Shown: positions 18,080 to 30,155, counted from the stretch's first letter. The stretch: 45,918 bases of DNA from Roseibacillus ishigakijimensis (GCF_016595415.1 NZ_JAENIO010000033.1:1-45918); one strand, 5' to 3'. The notes: generated by a model not told the origin, from the sequence alone. Numbers and translations are program-made.

Positions 18080-19099
18080 ATGAAAGATAATTACGAAAAG
18101 ATTTTCCTGGGTGTCGCCGCAGTCATCGCCATCGCGATGGTGGTGCTGGGAGTGATGAAATTGGGAGCCGTGGAAGAGGAATTCCCCGCTGCTACGGAGA
18201 ATCCCCAGCCGGCCATTCCTTTCGACAAAGAAGTTGAAATCAGCCAGGCGGTGACCACCCTTTCGACCGCGCCTACCGTCGATCCCGTGCGCACGGCGGC
18301 GGGTCGCGAGGTGGAAGTTTTCACCGGAGTGGACCTTTTTGTCCGCAAGGGAGCGGAGACTCCGGTTGACATTGGTGACTCCAACGAGAAGCCGGTTCAC
18401 CCGCCCATTCCCAACAGCTGGTGGTTGACCCACGGCATGGGCGACGAGATGGGCTATGGCAATGCTCCCCAGCGGGACTTTGACGAAGACGGATTCTCCA
18501 ATGGCGAGGAGTTCGAGGCCAAGACCGCTCCCAATGACAAGAGCAGCTTCCCCTCCCTTTTTGCCAAAGTTCGCTTGGCAAGTGTGGAGCAAGAGCAGTG
18601 GTATCTCCGCTTCTCCAACTTTGGCGGCGGCTCCTTGAGCTTCCGCATTGAAGGTATCCAGGATGGCAAGAAAGCGGAAAATCGCATGCGGGGTGGAGCC
18701 ACCGCCGCGCCTGGCGATATCTTCTTCGCCGATGCTCCCTACCAGAATCGCTTCAAGTTCGTCGAGCTGAAGCAAGTGGAAGCCAACGGCATTCCCAAAG
18801 ATCTCGCGGTGGTGGAAGATCAGAAGGAAGGTAAGGCTGGAAAGGTCTACGAGATTCCAGCTGGCTCTCACCAGACCCTCCAATCTGACTACACCGCCCG
18901 TCTCTATCTCGACACGCCGGCGGAAGAGAACAACGTCTTTGAGGTCGAGGAGGGAATGTCATTCTCGTTGCCCTATGACGAGAATGCGCAGAACAAGCCC
19001 TACACTCTCAAGGAAATCGGCGGCGATGGCACCACGGCAACCCTGCTGTGGGACAACAATGGCGAGACTCAAGAACTGGAATTAAAGGTTGAAAATTAA
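18080..19099 (+). CDS. Amuc_1099-like membrane-anchored periplasmic protein
   Basis: 339 residues. One N-terminal membrane anchor (KIFLGVAAVIAIAMVVLGVM, about 6-25), then a soluble periplasmic part. A PQRDFDEDGFSNGEEFEAKT segment near residue 135 is an Asp-rich calcium-binding loop of the type common in verrucomicrobial exported proteins. The C-terminal half is beta-rich with no catalytic motif. The position between the PilO-like protein and the secretin fits PilP, the inner-membrane lipoprotein that contacts the secretin, but it has no lipobox. It starts 20 bases after the previous stop. Confidence 0.7.
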   Translation: MKDNYEKIFLGVAAVIAIAMVVLGVMKLGAVEEEFPAATENPQPAIPFDKEVEISQAVTTLSTAPTVDPVRTAAGREVEVFTGVDLFVRKGAETPVDIGDSNEKPVHPPIPNSWWLTHGMGDEMGYGNAPQRDFDEDGFSNGEEFEAKTAPNDKSSFPSLFAKVRLASVEQEQWYLRFSNFGGGSLSFRIEGIQDGKKAENRMRGGATAAPGDIFFADAPYQNRFKFVELKQVEANGIPKDLAVVEDQKEGKAGKVYEIPAGSHQTLQSDYTARLYLDTPAEENNVFEVEEGMSFSLPYDENAQNKPYTLKEIGGDGTTATLLWDNNGETQELELKVEN

Positions 19100-19145
19100 G
19101 AAATCTGCCATTCTCCGAAAAATTGACTTCACAAACCCCCTCCTT

Positions 19146-21767
19146 ATGAGGGATTCTACAACACACCAAATCATGCAGCACACCACAACGCGCATTCACG
19201 CTGGACTGCTGGCACTCGCCTTCGCGGCGACGCCAATTTCATACAGCTCGGGCCAAAGCCTGCTGGAGAAAGAGAGACTCCGCCGTGAAGCAGCGACACA
19301 ACAAGCCGTGGACCTCCTGATGGAAGGTCGTCAATCCTATGCTTCCAAAGACTTTGAAGAGGCCGTGCGCCTTTACAAGGAAGCTCTCAATGTTCTCCCT
19401 TACGGTCCCAAGACCGAAGCGAAGCGAAACGAGATTGTTGCGCACCTCGGTGACGGAAGCGTCGCCCTGGCCCAGCAGTATCGCCGCACCGGGAAATACG
19501 ATGAAGCCAAAGGCCTCTTGAACGATGTGTTGGTGGCCGATCCTCACCGCTTCGAGGCTCAGAAGTCCCTGGAGTATTTCGATGACCCCATTCGGGTGAA
19601 CCCCTCTCTCACTCACGAGCATTCCCAGAATGTCGATGAAGTGCGTCGTCTCCTCTACAAAGGGGAAGGATTCTACAACTTGGCTGATTACGACAATGCC
19701 GAGAAGCAGTTTCACTCCGTGCTGCGAATCGACCCCTACAACAAGGCGGCTCGCCGCTGGTTGGAGCGGGTGGCGGCCATCAAGTCCGACTACTACCGCG
19801 CGGCTTACGATCACACCCGGTCCAAGCTTCTCATGGAAGTGGACAAGGCTTGGGAGCTGACCGTGCCTTCCATTTCTGCCGCTGGTGATTTCGGCCCCGC
19901 AGGTGGCCAGCAGGGTGGGGGACGTTCCCTCAACCTCACCAACAAGCTTCAGAATATCATTATTCCCCGGGTTGACTTCGCTGATACTCCCCTCGACGAG
20001 GCCATGGAGTATTTGACTCAGAAGTCCATTGAGCTTGATCCCGATCCGAATCCTGATCGCAAGGGTATCAACTTCGTCATCGAAAAAGGGTCCATCTCTG
20101 GTGGTGCTTCCGGTCCTGACGAAGATCTGGACGGTGGTGGTCTTCTCCTCGGAGCGGATCCTGGTTCGAAGTCCATCGACACCCTTCGCTTGCGCAACGT
20201 GCCCTTGGCGACCGCCTTGGAATATGTCTGTAACAAGACTGGCATGCGCTACCGGGTGGACGAATACGCGGTCACTCTTCTCCCCATCGGAGCCGACAGC
20301 AGTGCTGACCTTGTGACCCGCACCTGGACCGTTCCTCCTACTTTCGTTACTGACCTCTCCGATAACGACGGCGGTGGCGGTGGTGGCGCTTCGGACGATC
20401 CCTTCGCTTCCAATGACGGCGGTTTGGGTGGTGGCGGCCTTTCCGTGCGCCGCACCGTCAAGGAGCTTCTCGCCGATAGTGGTGTCGAGTTCCCCGATGG
20501 CGCCAGTGCCCGCTTCATCTCCAGTTCTTCCAGCCTGATCGTGAAGAACACTGTTGGTAACCTCGATTTGGTCGACCAGATTGTGGAGAACTTGCTGAAG
20601 AATACTCCGAAGCAAATTCACATCATGACCAAGTTTGTGGAAGTGTCCCAGGAAAACACCGACGAGCTCGGCTTTGACTGGCTCATCACGCCCTTCCGCG
20701 TTTCCAGCGAATTCTTCCCCGGTGGTGGAACAACCAGTAATGGTGCAGCCCGTTCCGGTGGCGACTTCCTCGGCACGGTTGGCGCGTTCAACCTTCCCAA
20801 TGTCCCCGCTGACTCCAGCGCGGCTTTGACCGGTGGCACCATCACCAGCGGACTTCGTTCCGGAGATTACGCCATTTCCAAGAACAGCATCGATTCTGTG
20901 CTGAACAATCCGAATCGCACCGCTCAGAACAATTCGGTCGCGCCTGGTATTCTCTCCCTTACCGGCCTCTTCACCGATGGTCAGGTGCAGATGATTATGC
21001 GTGGATTGGCTCAGAAGAAGGGAACCGACATCATGACCGCTCCCAGCGTTCTCGCTCGTTCGGGTGAAACCGCTACGATTGAGATCATTCGCGAGTTCAT
21101 TTACCCCACCGAATACGAACCACCGGAACTTCCTAACCAAGTGGGTGCCACCGGCGGAATCGGTGGCGCGGGTAGTGGCGCAGGTATCTTCCCCGTCACT
21201 CCCTCCACTCCGACTGCGTTCGAAACACGCAACACCGGGGTGACTCTGGAGATTCAGCCGACGATTGGTGCGAACGACTACGTCATTGACCTCCGTTTTG
21301 CTCCCGAGATTGTCGAGTTTGAAGGCTTCATCAACTACGGTAGCCCCATCACCTCGCCAGCCTCTGATGCCTTCGGTAACCCGACGAACGTCACCATTAC
21401 CGAAAACCGGATCGAGATGCCTGTTTTCGCGAGCCGTCGCGTGACCACTGGTCTGACCATCTATGACGGTCACACCGTGGCAGTGGGTGGCCTGATGCGT
21501 GAAGACGTTCAGCGAGTCGAGGACAAGGTGCCGATTTTTGGTGACCTTCCCTGGATTGGCCGCCTCTTCCAGAGCAACTCCGAGAACCACATCAAGAGCA
21601 ACCTCATTATCTTCGTGACTGCGCAGATTCAGGACGCTAGTGGTAACCCCGTCAACGGTGGCAACACCGGTCTTGGAGACCCCGGTTTGGGTGTGGGTGG
21701 TTCCTCTGCTCCGGCAGGTCTGGACGCCAGCCTTCTTCCTCCGCTCGATACTACCAGCGGTAAGTAA
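19146..21767 (+). CDS. TPR-containing outer-membrane secretin (GspD/PilQ family, Amuc_1098-like)
   Basis: About 873 residues from the ATG at 19146; an ATG at 19173, which puts the signal peptide right at the N terminus, is also plausible. An export signal (IHAGLLALAFAATPISYSSG) is followed by a TPR region (about residues 25-210 in the long frame). Next come N-domain modules with Gly/Asp-rich loops, then the secretin core: a TAPSVLARSGETATIEI block, RNTGVTLEIQPTIG, and the signature VPIFGDLPWIGRLFQSNS. Secretins form multimeric gated channels in the outer membrane. TPRs at the secretin N terminus are not typical of PilQ or GspD. The gene closes the cluster and is followed by a strong terminator. 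Confidence 0.92.
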   Translation: MRDSTTHQIMQHTTTRIHAGLLALAFAATPISYSSGQSLLEKERLRREAATQQAVDLLMEGRQSYASKDFEEAVRLYKEALNVLPYGPKTEAKRNEIVAHLGDGSVALAQQYRRTGKYDEAKGLLNDVLVADPHRFEAQKSLEYFDDPIRVNPSLTHEHSQNVDEVRRLLYKGEGFYNLADYDNAEKQFHSVLRIDPYNKAARRWLERVAAIKSDYYRAAYDHTRSKLLMEVDKAWELTVPSISAAGDFGPAGGQQGGGRSLNLTNKLQNIIIPRVDFADTPLDEAMEYLTQKSIELDPDPNPDRKGINFVIEKGSISGGASGPDEDLDGGGLLLGADPGSKSIDTLRLRNVPLATALEYVCNKTGMRYRVDEYAVTLLPIGADSSADLVTRTWTVPPTFVTDLSDNDGGGGGGASDDPFASNDGGLGGGGLSVRRTVKELLADSGVEFPDGASARFISSSSSLIVKNTVGNLDLVDQIVENLLKNTPKQIHIMTKFVEVSQENTDELGFDWLITPFRVSSEFFPGGGTTSNGAARSGGDFLGTVGAFNLPNVPADSSAALTGGTITSGLRSGDYAISKNSIDSVLNNPNRTAQNNSVAPGILSLTGLFTDGQVQMIMRGLAQKKGTDIMTAPSVLARSGETATIEIIREFIYPTEYEPPELPNQVGATGGIGGAGSGAGIFPVTPSTPTAFETRNTGVTLEIQPTIGANDYVIDLRFAPEIVEFEGFINYGSPITSPASDAFGNPTNVTITENRIEMPVFASRRVTTGLTIYDGHTVAVGGLMREDVQRVEDKVPIFGDLPWIGRLFQSNSENHIKSNLIIFVTAQIQDASGNPVNGGNTGLGDPGLGVGGSSAPAGLDASLLPPLDTTSGK

Positions 21768-21797
21768 GGTGCACCTTTACCAGAATTGATTTTTTCC

Positions 21798-21832
21798 AAG
21801 TCTGATGGTTTCGGCCATCAGACTTTCTTTTT
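21798..21832 (+). terminator. Intrinsic terminator after the secretin gene
   Basis: A perfect 11-base stem, AAGTCTGATGG (21798-21808) with CCATCAGACTT (21815-21825), loop TTTCGG, followed by TCTTTTT. It lies 30 bases past the secretin stop and marks the end of the 14450-21767 transcription unit, separating it from the CoaE-Rho gene. Confidence 0.9.
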
Positions 21833-21861
21833 CCAATCGTTTCCATTTTCCAACGAATCTC

Positions 21862-23757
21862 ATGATATCCCTCGTGTTAACTGGCGGTGTCGCCAGTGGT
21901 AAATCCAGTCTGGCCAAGCTCTTATCCGATCGGGTGGAGAATCTCCTTCTTTTCGATTGTGATGCGGAGGTGGGGCAGCTTCTGACTGAGGAGGCCGTCT
22001 TGCGTGAAATCCGGCAAAAATTGGGTGAAGGTTGTTTCCAAGGGGATGAACTCGACAAAGCGGCAGTGCGCAAACTCGTTTTTGCCGATCCTTCTGCCCG
22101 CAAGAGCCTGGAGGCCATCCTTCATCCCCGGGTTCGGGAGAGCCTGGGAGAGGCGACCCGTAGGGGGATCCGGGAGGGCGCCGATGTTCTCCTCGCCGAT
22201 ATACCCCTCTATTTTGAGACCGGGTGGAAAGTGGATAATCGGGGAGTGCTCGTCACGGCTTGTCCGCGGGACACTCAAAAGGAACGCTTGCTGGCCCGGC
22301 CCGGTCTCGAGGAAGACACCGCCGAAGCGATCCTAAACAGTCAATTGCCTTGGGAAACCAAAGTGGATTCGGCTGATCAAGTTTTTTGGACCTCCGGCCA
22401 ATGTGAGTTTCTGGTCGAGCAGGTGGATGTTTTTGTTGAAAAGCTGCAAGGGCGCATTGCCCATGACCGGGAGAAGAGGGGGCCACAATGTGCCATCGAA
22501 GTGCCGCCCGTGACGGATCTCAACGAGATTCGCAAACGTCCCCTTAGCGAATTGTTGGAGCAGGCCGAGGGGCTGGGGGTGCGCAATACCGGCGCGGAAA
22601 GGGGCAAACTGATTTTTGATCTCGTCTGCAAACTCGGGCAGTTCGGTAGCGATTTGCAGGCCACCGGAGTTTTGGAGCAGGCCAAAGGAAAATTCGCCAT
22701 GCTCCGTGATGCCGGACGGAGTTTTCGGGCCGGCCCCGACGACGTGTATCTCGGTGCTCATTATCTCGAGGAGTTCGGCCTTGGGGAGGGAAACGAGGTC
22801 ACCGTGCGGGTGCGTCCGCCCCGTGGCCGAGACAATTATCTTTCCGCTCACGAGATCCTCGCCATCGAAGGAAAGCCAGCCCGGCAATTCGAGGCTGGAC
22901 CCGATTTTGAAGAGCTGACCTCCGAATTCCCGCAGGACCGCTTCCACCTTGAAACACGTTCCGAGGATGATTTGGCGGTGCGTTTGGTCGATTTGGTGGC
23001 ACCCCTGGGGCGAGGGCAGCGCGGCTTGATTGTCGCTCCTCCCCGGGGAGGCAAAACGGTTTTGTTGAAGCAAATCGCCCGGTCCATTCAAGAGAACCAT
23101 CCCGAGAGCAAGCTCATCATTCTCCTTCTTGATGAGCGGCCGGAGGAGGTGAGTGATTTTGAGGACACCGTTGAGGCGGAGGTGATCAGCTCGACTTTCG
23201 ATGAAAGCACCAAGCGTCATGCCCAGGTCGCAGACATGGTCCTGACCCGGGCGCGCCGCATGGTCGAGAATGGCGATCATGTTGTCATTCTGCTCGATAG
23301 TCTCACCCGCCTGGCGCGAGGATACAACAATGCGGCCAGCGGGGGACCCATTGGTTCAGGCGGCGTGAACCCTAATGCGCTGGCCAAAGCGCGCAAGTTT
23401 TTTGGCGCGGCGCGAAACGTCGTCGATGGGGGGAGCCTGACCATCCTGGCGACCTGCCTAGTGGAGACGGATAGCCGCATGGACGATGTCATTTTCGAGG
23501 AACTGAAAGGCACGGGAAACATGGAAATTCGTTTGGACCGGGAATTGGCCGAGCGACGGGTCTTCCCGGCCATTCACATTCACCAAAGCGGCACCCGGAA
23601 TGATGACCGGCTTTATCATCAGGAGGAGCTGCCCCGCGTTATCGAGTTGCGCCGCCAGCTCGCCGCCATGCCGGTGGGAGAAGCGGTCGAACTCCTCATG
23701 CGCCAGCTAAAGGGAACCGCCTCCAATGCTGAATTTTTGATGAAAGGTCTTCGTTGA
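21862..23757 (+). CDS. Dephospho-CoA kinase fused to transcription termination factor Rho
   Basis: 631 residues from the ATG at 21862, one uninterrupted frame. Residues 1 to about 205 are a complete CoaE: P-loop GGVASGKS (8-15), FDCDAEVGQLL, ADIPLYFETGW, and a lid region with CPRDTQKERLLAR and LNSQLPWETKVDSAD. CoaE phosphorylates dephospho-CoA in the last step of CoA synthesis. From about residue 215 the protein is Rho: an N-terminal helical domain, an RNA-binding cold-shock-like part (GPDDVYLGAHYLEEFGL), Walker A APPRGGKTVLLKQIA near 395, DERPEEVSDF, VILLDSLTRLARGYNNAA, and the R-loop region KARKFFGAARN. Both halves keep their catalytic motifs, so a bifunctional protein is likely. No separate coaE is in the window. 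Confidence 0.93.
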   Translation: MISLVLTGGVASGKSSLAKLLSDRVENLLLFDCDAEVGQLLTEEAVLREIRQKLGEGCFQGDELDKAAVRKLVFADPSARKSLEAILHPRVRESLGEATRRGIREGADVLLADIPLYFETGWKVDNRGVLVTACPRDTQKERLLARPGLEEDTAEAILNSQLPWETKVDSADQVFWTSGQCEFLVEQVDVFVEKLQGRIAHDREKRGPQCAIEVPPVTDLNEIRKRPLSELLEQAEGLGVRNTGAERGKLIFDLVCKLGQFGSDLQATGVLEQAKGKFAMLRDAGRSFRAGPDDVYLGAHYLEEFGLGEGNEVTVRVRPPRGRDNYLSAHEILAIEGKPARQFEAGPDFEELTSEFPQDRFHLETRSEDDLAVRLVDLVAPLGRGQRGLIVAPPRGGKTVLLKQIARSIQENHPESKLIILLLDERPEEVSDFEDTVEAEVISSTFDESTKRHAQVADMVLTRARRMVENGDHVVILLDSLTRLARGYNNAASGGPIGSGGVNPNALAKARKFFGAARNVVDGGSLTILATCLVETDSRMDDVIFEELKGTGNMEIRLDRELAERRVFPAIHIHQSGTRNDDRLYHQEELPRVIELRRQLAAMPVGEAVELLMRQLKGTASNAEFLMKGLR

Positions 23758-23882
23758 AAGAAAGATGGGCCCTGTTTTGTCATGACTAAAACTTACTAGA
23801 AATGAATAAAATGAGAAAAAATTTGCCGAAGAGGGGAGAATCCTCTTGCAGCATCATTTTAAAAACGAGAGATTTCTTCGGT

Positions 23883-26372
23883 ATGCGAAATTTCGTCGGA
23901 TCAGCTTGCACTTCCGTCCTCTTGGGATTGGTGGCTACCTCGTCAGCGGTGCCCCAAATCTCCGTCCTGAATGACCGCCAATATCGGGCGACCGGACCAG
24001 ACGGCTTTGAGTATCGGGGAGGCTCTTTTTGGTTTATTATTTATGATGGAAATGCCCGTTCGAACGTGGAGTGTCCCAGTTTGCCAGCAGGGCCTGGTCT
24101 GGTTCCTTATTTTCCAGGTGCAATCCCTTGTCCTGCCGGGCACAATGCCTTCCTGACCCGTCGGTTTGGAGACCGGGACCGCGATGTGGTTAACCAGTGG
24201 CACCGCTTGGGGGCGGTTGACGAGGCTTCCCGCATCCCCGCCCGTCTTCCGGAATATATTCGCTTGGTGGCTGGCCCTATGAACGACTTTCCCCGCCCCT
24301 TGGATGGTGCGTTTTCGGATCGTTCCACTTTGGTTCTGCACGACCTGCAGTCGGCTTCCTTCCGCGAAAAGGATGCCACTCGCTACGAATATGTGCGCGA
24401 GTATCTCGTCTATGATGCCGATACCAATGGCGATGGCGTGCTGACCGCTCGCGAACGTGCCGCGCGCGCGGAACTGGCTGATGAAGAAGAAGTCCGCCAT
24501 TTGCGGGAGACCATCATTTACACCGGTAATTCCAACGGTTACCTCTTCACTTATCCCATCCGCACGTGGATTGAGGCCAATAAGGACCGCTCTCCGGTTT
24601 ATGCTCCGCTCGATGAGATCGCAGTGAACCAGCTTCAGCTGATTGAGGCTTATCCAGGGATTTCGAGCCGCGCCGGGATCACCAACGTGAAGACTGGTTT
24701 CCGCTTCCAGAATCTTTCCAATTTCGGGACCGATTACGACGGCGATCCCGCAGTTCTGATGGATTACCGCCTCCCCGGCTCAGTTTTCTGGACAGGAAAC
24801 AATTCCTCCAATTTGATTTCGGGCTTGGATGATGCCTTCTTGAAGGTTTTCGAGAACCGCTATGACTTCAATGGTGTCCCTGTCTCCTACGCGGGAGGGG
24901 ATCGAATCCAGTTTTCTGAGTTAGAGCTGGGAGAAGAGCCGGGCGATCCCGTGATCATCACCGCTCCCTTGCGTCTCGACCAGGAACCGCTTTCCCCGAC
25001 CTACGGGATCTACGGTCTTGGCGGACACGGCTTGGAGGGTGGCGAAGAAATTTATCTCTACGAGACCGGTATTGCCGGCCTTGATGGGGGGCGCTTCTAC
25101 GTCAACCTCAATAGTGATGTGGAAGATTTCGATGCCAATACTCAGGTGGAGCTTTTTGTCGACGAAGGATTGACCATTCCCTTCACTTTGGAAGCCATTC
25201 CGGATGGCACTTTCGGTGAGGTGGTCCCCTTGGGTGGAACGCCCATTCCCGGTATCACTATTACACCTGCTATCGATGCCCCGGTTGTCATCACCACTGC
25301 GGATCCTCATGGATTGGTCGATGGTGATGTTGTGGAGATCGTAAACACCGGATTGACCAAGTTTGAAGAGCAATTGTTCTTCGTGGGCAATGCCACGGAT
25401 ACCACCTTTGAGCTCTATGTGGATGAAGAGCTCAGCGAGCTCTTCGTTTACGAGGCTCTTCCTGACCCTACCGCGTTGTCGGAAATTGTGGCTGTGGGCG
25501 CGGGGACGGATCAAGAGACCCGATACCTCAAGACCTTCCAAGGTGATTTTGTCCGTGGAGCAGTGGTTTTGGGTTCCGAGCAGAACGATTTCGAGTTCCC
25601 GATTTGGCCCTTCCCCTTCGTTGACCAGAACTTCGGGGGTCAGATGATTCTGCCCGGCGTTTATGACCGCGGCTACGAGTTCCCCGACGTCGCTTTCCGC
25701 CTCTTCTTTAATACTCCGCTCGGTGCGCAGGCTATCGGGAACATTTCCGGCGACAAGCCGCGCAATGACCTCATAATGCGGCTGCGCTTCGCCCGGGGAG
25801 TGGCTACCGCCGACCTTTCTGGAGCGCAGGCTCTCGTTCCTGGTGATTTGAGTCGTCGTGATTTCGAAGTTGAGCTTTGCTTGGTTGACAGTCTGCAAGG
25901 CGCGCTCAAGTCCCTGCAGTCATCCAATACGGCCAAATCGGATGCAGGAGCGAGTGGAGAAGCTGGTTTCGAGATTGAAGCGGACCTTGATGGTGACGGA
26001 CAGAGCAACTTGTTCGAGTTCGCCTTCGACGCGACTGCTGAACTGGGTTCCTCCGAATCTCCCCTGGCTGATGCTTCGACCCAGGTGAATGCTGAAGTTG
26101 ACGTCACGATTGATGGCGCAACCGGTCTCTGTGAGTTGTCCGTGATGAAGCGCCCCGGCGTGCGGGAAACGATCGAGTATTACTTCGAGCAAATTCTGCC
26201 CGACGGCACAGCGGTTGAGATTGAGCCCGACGTCGAAGGTTCGGTCTGGAAGACAGTGAAGTGTGATGACAACCTTTCCTACAAGGTGGTTAGCACTGAG
26301 CCTGTTTCCGGTTCTTCGTTCTTCCGCGCTTGCGCCCGGGTCAATCCCTTCGAGAACGAGGTCATCAAATAA
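23883..26372 (+). CDS. Large exported protein with calcium-loop motifs and FCCH-like repeats
   Basis: About 829 residues from the ATG at 23883; in-frame ATGs at 23802 and 23811 would add an atypical leader. Sec signal: RNFVGSACTSVLLGLVATSS. The first third (to about residue 200) is not recognised. An EF-hand-like loop, DADTNGDGVLTARERAAR, follows. The middle holds two related segments, beginning PVIITAPLRLD and PVVITTADPHGLVDGD, whose second copy matches the E1 FCCH-like repeat found in tail-fibre and surface proteins. Near the C terminus DLDGDGQSNLFEFAF is a type 3-like calcium loop frequent in Verrucomicrobiota. Function unknown; the position just after the secretin cluster makes it a candidate surface or secreted partner. 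Confidence 0.75.
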   Translation: MRNFVGSACTSVLLGLVATSSAVPQISVLNDRQYRATGPDGFEYRGGSFWFIIYDGNARSNVECPSLPAGPGLVPYFPGAIPCPAGHNAFLTRRFGDRDRDVVNQWHRLGAVDEASRIPARLPEYIRLVAGPMNDFPRPLDGAFSDRSTLVLHDLQSASFREKDATRYEYVREYLVYDADTNGDGVLTARERAARAELADEEEVRHLRETIIYTGNSNGYLFTYPIRTWIEANKDRSPVYAPLDEIAVNQLQLIEAYPGISSRAGITNVKTGFRFQNLSNFGTDYDGDPAVLMDYRLPGSVFWTGNNSSNLISGLDDAFLKVFENRYDFNGVPVSYAGGDRIQFSELELGEEPGDPVIITAPLRLDQEPLSPTYGIYGLGGHGLEGGEEIYLYETGIAGLDGGRFYVNLNSDVEDFDANTQVELFVDEGLTIPFTLEAIPDGTFGEVVPLGGTPIPGITITPAIDAPVVITTADPHGLVDGDVVEIVNTGLTKFEEQLFFVGNATDTTFELYVDEELSELFVYEALPDPTALSEIVAVGAGTDQETRYLKTFQGDFVRGAVVLGSEQNDFEFPIWPFPFVDQNFGGQMILPGVYDRGYEFPDVAFRLFFNTPLGAQAIGNISGDKPRNDLIMRLRFARGVATADLSGAQALVPGDLSRRDFEVELCLVDSLQGALKSLQSSNTAKSDAGASGEAGFEIEADLDGDGQSNLFEFAFDATAELGSSESPLADASTQVNAEVDVTIDGATGLCELSVMKRPGVRETIEYYFEQILPDGTAVEIEPDVEGSVWKTVKCDDNLSYKVVSTEPVSGSSFFRACARVNPFENEVIK

Positions 26373-26396
26373 GCTTCCTCCTTACGCTTCGATATT

Positions 26397-27446
26397 TTGC
26401 CCGATCATCTCGTGTCTGAGCCTGTCGTTTGGGGTTACGACGAAGCGTTATTAGAATCTGAGCTGCTCGGTCTCGATCTCGAGGCCGACAGCCTTTTTCG
26501 TTATAGCGAACGCATTTGTCTCATCCAGCTCACTGATGGTGAAAGGGGGGTCCTAGTGGACCCTTTGGACGCGGATATCAGTGAACTCGCCAATCGTTTA
26601 CTGAGTCGCCCTCTCTGGTTGCATGGAGCCGATTACGATATGGCTCTCATGCGGCAAGGTTGGGGCGGGGTGCCTCCCGAGGTTTGGGATACTCAGATTG
26701 GGGCTCGCCTCATCGGCTGCCGACGCTTTGGCTATGCCAATCTGGTAGAAGAGTTTTTTGGGGTGACCCTTCCCAAGGGTTCACAAAAAGCCGATTGGGG
26801 GCAGCGTCCTTTGCCCGACAAAATGGCTCAATATGCCTTGAATGATGTCAAATACCTCATTCCCATGGCACGGAAAATCGTCGCCCGTCTGCGGGAATTG
26901 GGTCGCTATGAGTGGTTCGTGGAAAGTTGTCAATGGGACCGACAACGGGCTCTGGAAAGGCCGACCAGTCGGGAAGATGCCTGGCGGATCAAGGGTTCGG
27001 GCAAGCTGGACCGAAAGACCCTGGCTTATCTGAAGGAGCTTTGGACTTGGCGGGAGAAGGAGGCGGAGGCTTGGAACCGTCCGAGCTTTATGGTGGCTGG
27101 CAATAAGGATTTGCTGGCTTGGAGCCTTGCTGGGGCGAGTGGAGAGCGGCTGAGTCTCGGGCGCATGCGCTCCGATCGCCGTCGCCGCCTCTTGGAAGTG
27201 GTGGCCAAGGTTGCCGAAATTGACGAGTCTGATTTCCCTGAAAAAATCAAGGGTCCCCGTCGGGTGCGGGACCGGGAGCGAGAAAAGAGGGTGGAGGATT
27301 TGTTGCAGCGGCGGGAAAAACGGGCTGCCGAGCTCGATCTTGACCCCTCGGTGTTGGGTGCTCGGGCCAGCTTGGAGGCTTTTGCTGCTGGTGATGATTC
27401 CAAGTTGATGGAGTGGCAGAAGAGAGTGTTGGATTTGACTCTCTGA
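26397..27446 (+). CDS. rnd: Ribonuclease D-like 3'-5' exoribonuclease with HRDC domain
   Basis: About 349 residues. The DEDDy exonuclease domain covers about residues 1-200: Exo I LGLDLEADS, Exo II LHGADYDMAL, and Exo III YALNDVKYL with the catalytic Tyr. An HRDC domain follows at about 205-285 (DAWRIKGSGKLDRKTLAYLK), then a basic tail. RNase D trims tRNA and other RNA 3' ends using two metal ions. No ATG exists near the 5' end: the start is a TTG at 26397 or a GTG at 26412, and the short N terminus before Exo I fits either. The gene begins 24 bases after the exported protein stop. Confidence 0.9.
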   Translation: MPDHLVSEPVVWGYDEALLESELLGLDLEADSLFRYSERICLIQLTDGERGVLVDPLDADISELANRLLSRPLWLHGADYDMALMRQGWGGVPPEVWDTQIGARLIGCRRFGYANLVEEFFGVTLPKGSQKADWGQRPLPDKMAQYALNDVKYLIPMARKIVARLRELGRYEWFVESCQWDRQRALERPTSREDAWRIKGSGKLDRKTLAYLKELWTWREKEAEAWNRPSFMVAGNKDLLAWSLAGASGERLSLGRMRSDRRRRLLEVVAKVAEIDESDFPEKIKGPRRVRDREREKRVEDLLQRREKRAAELDLDPSVLGARASLEAFAAGDDSKLMEWQKRVLDLTL

Positions 27447-27515
27447 AGGGAGGCGAACAAGGTTCCGTCTGGCTGGGGAGTTCGCTTTTCGTTCGGCCGG
27501 GAGGGCTTTTTTTGA

Positions 27516-30155
<2,640 letters not shown>

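Noticed and set aside
19239-21590. Long minus-strand open frame (783 codons) opposite the secretin gene.
   Set aside because: Composition and coordinates are those of an antisense shadow; the secretin domains are clear on the plus strand.
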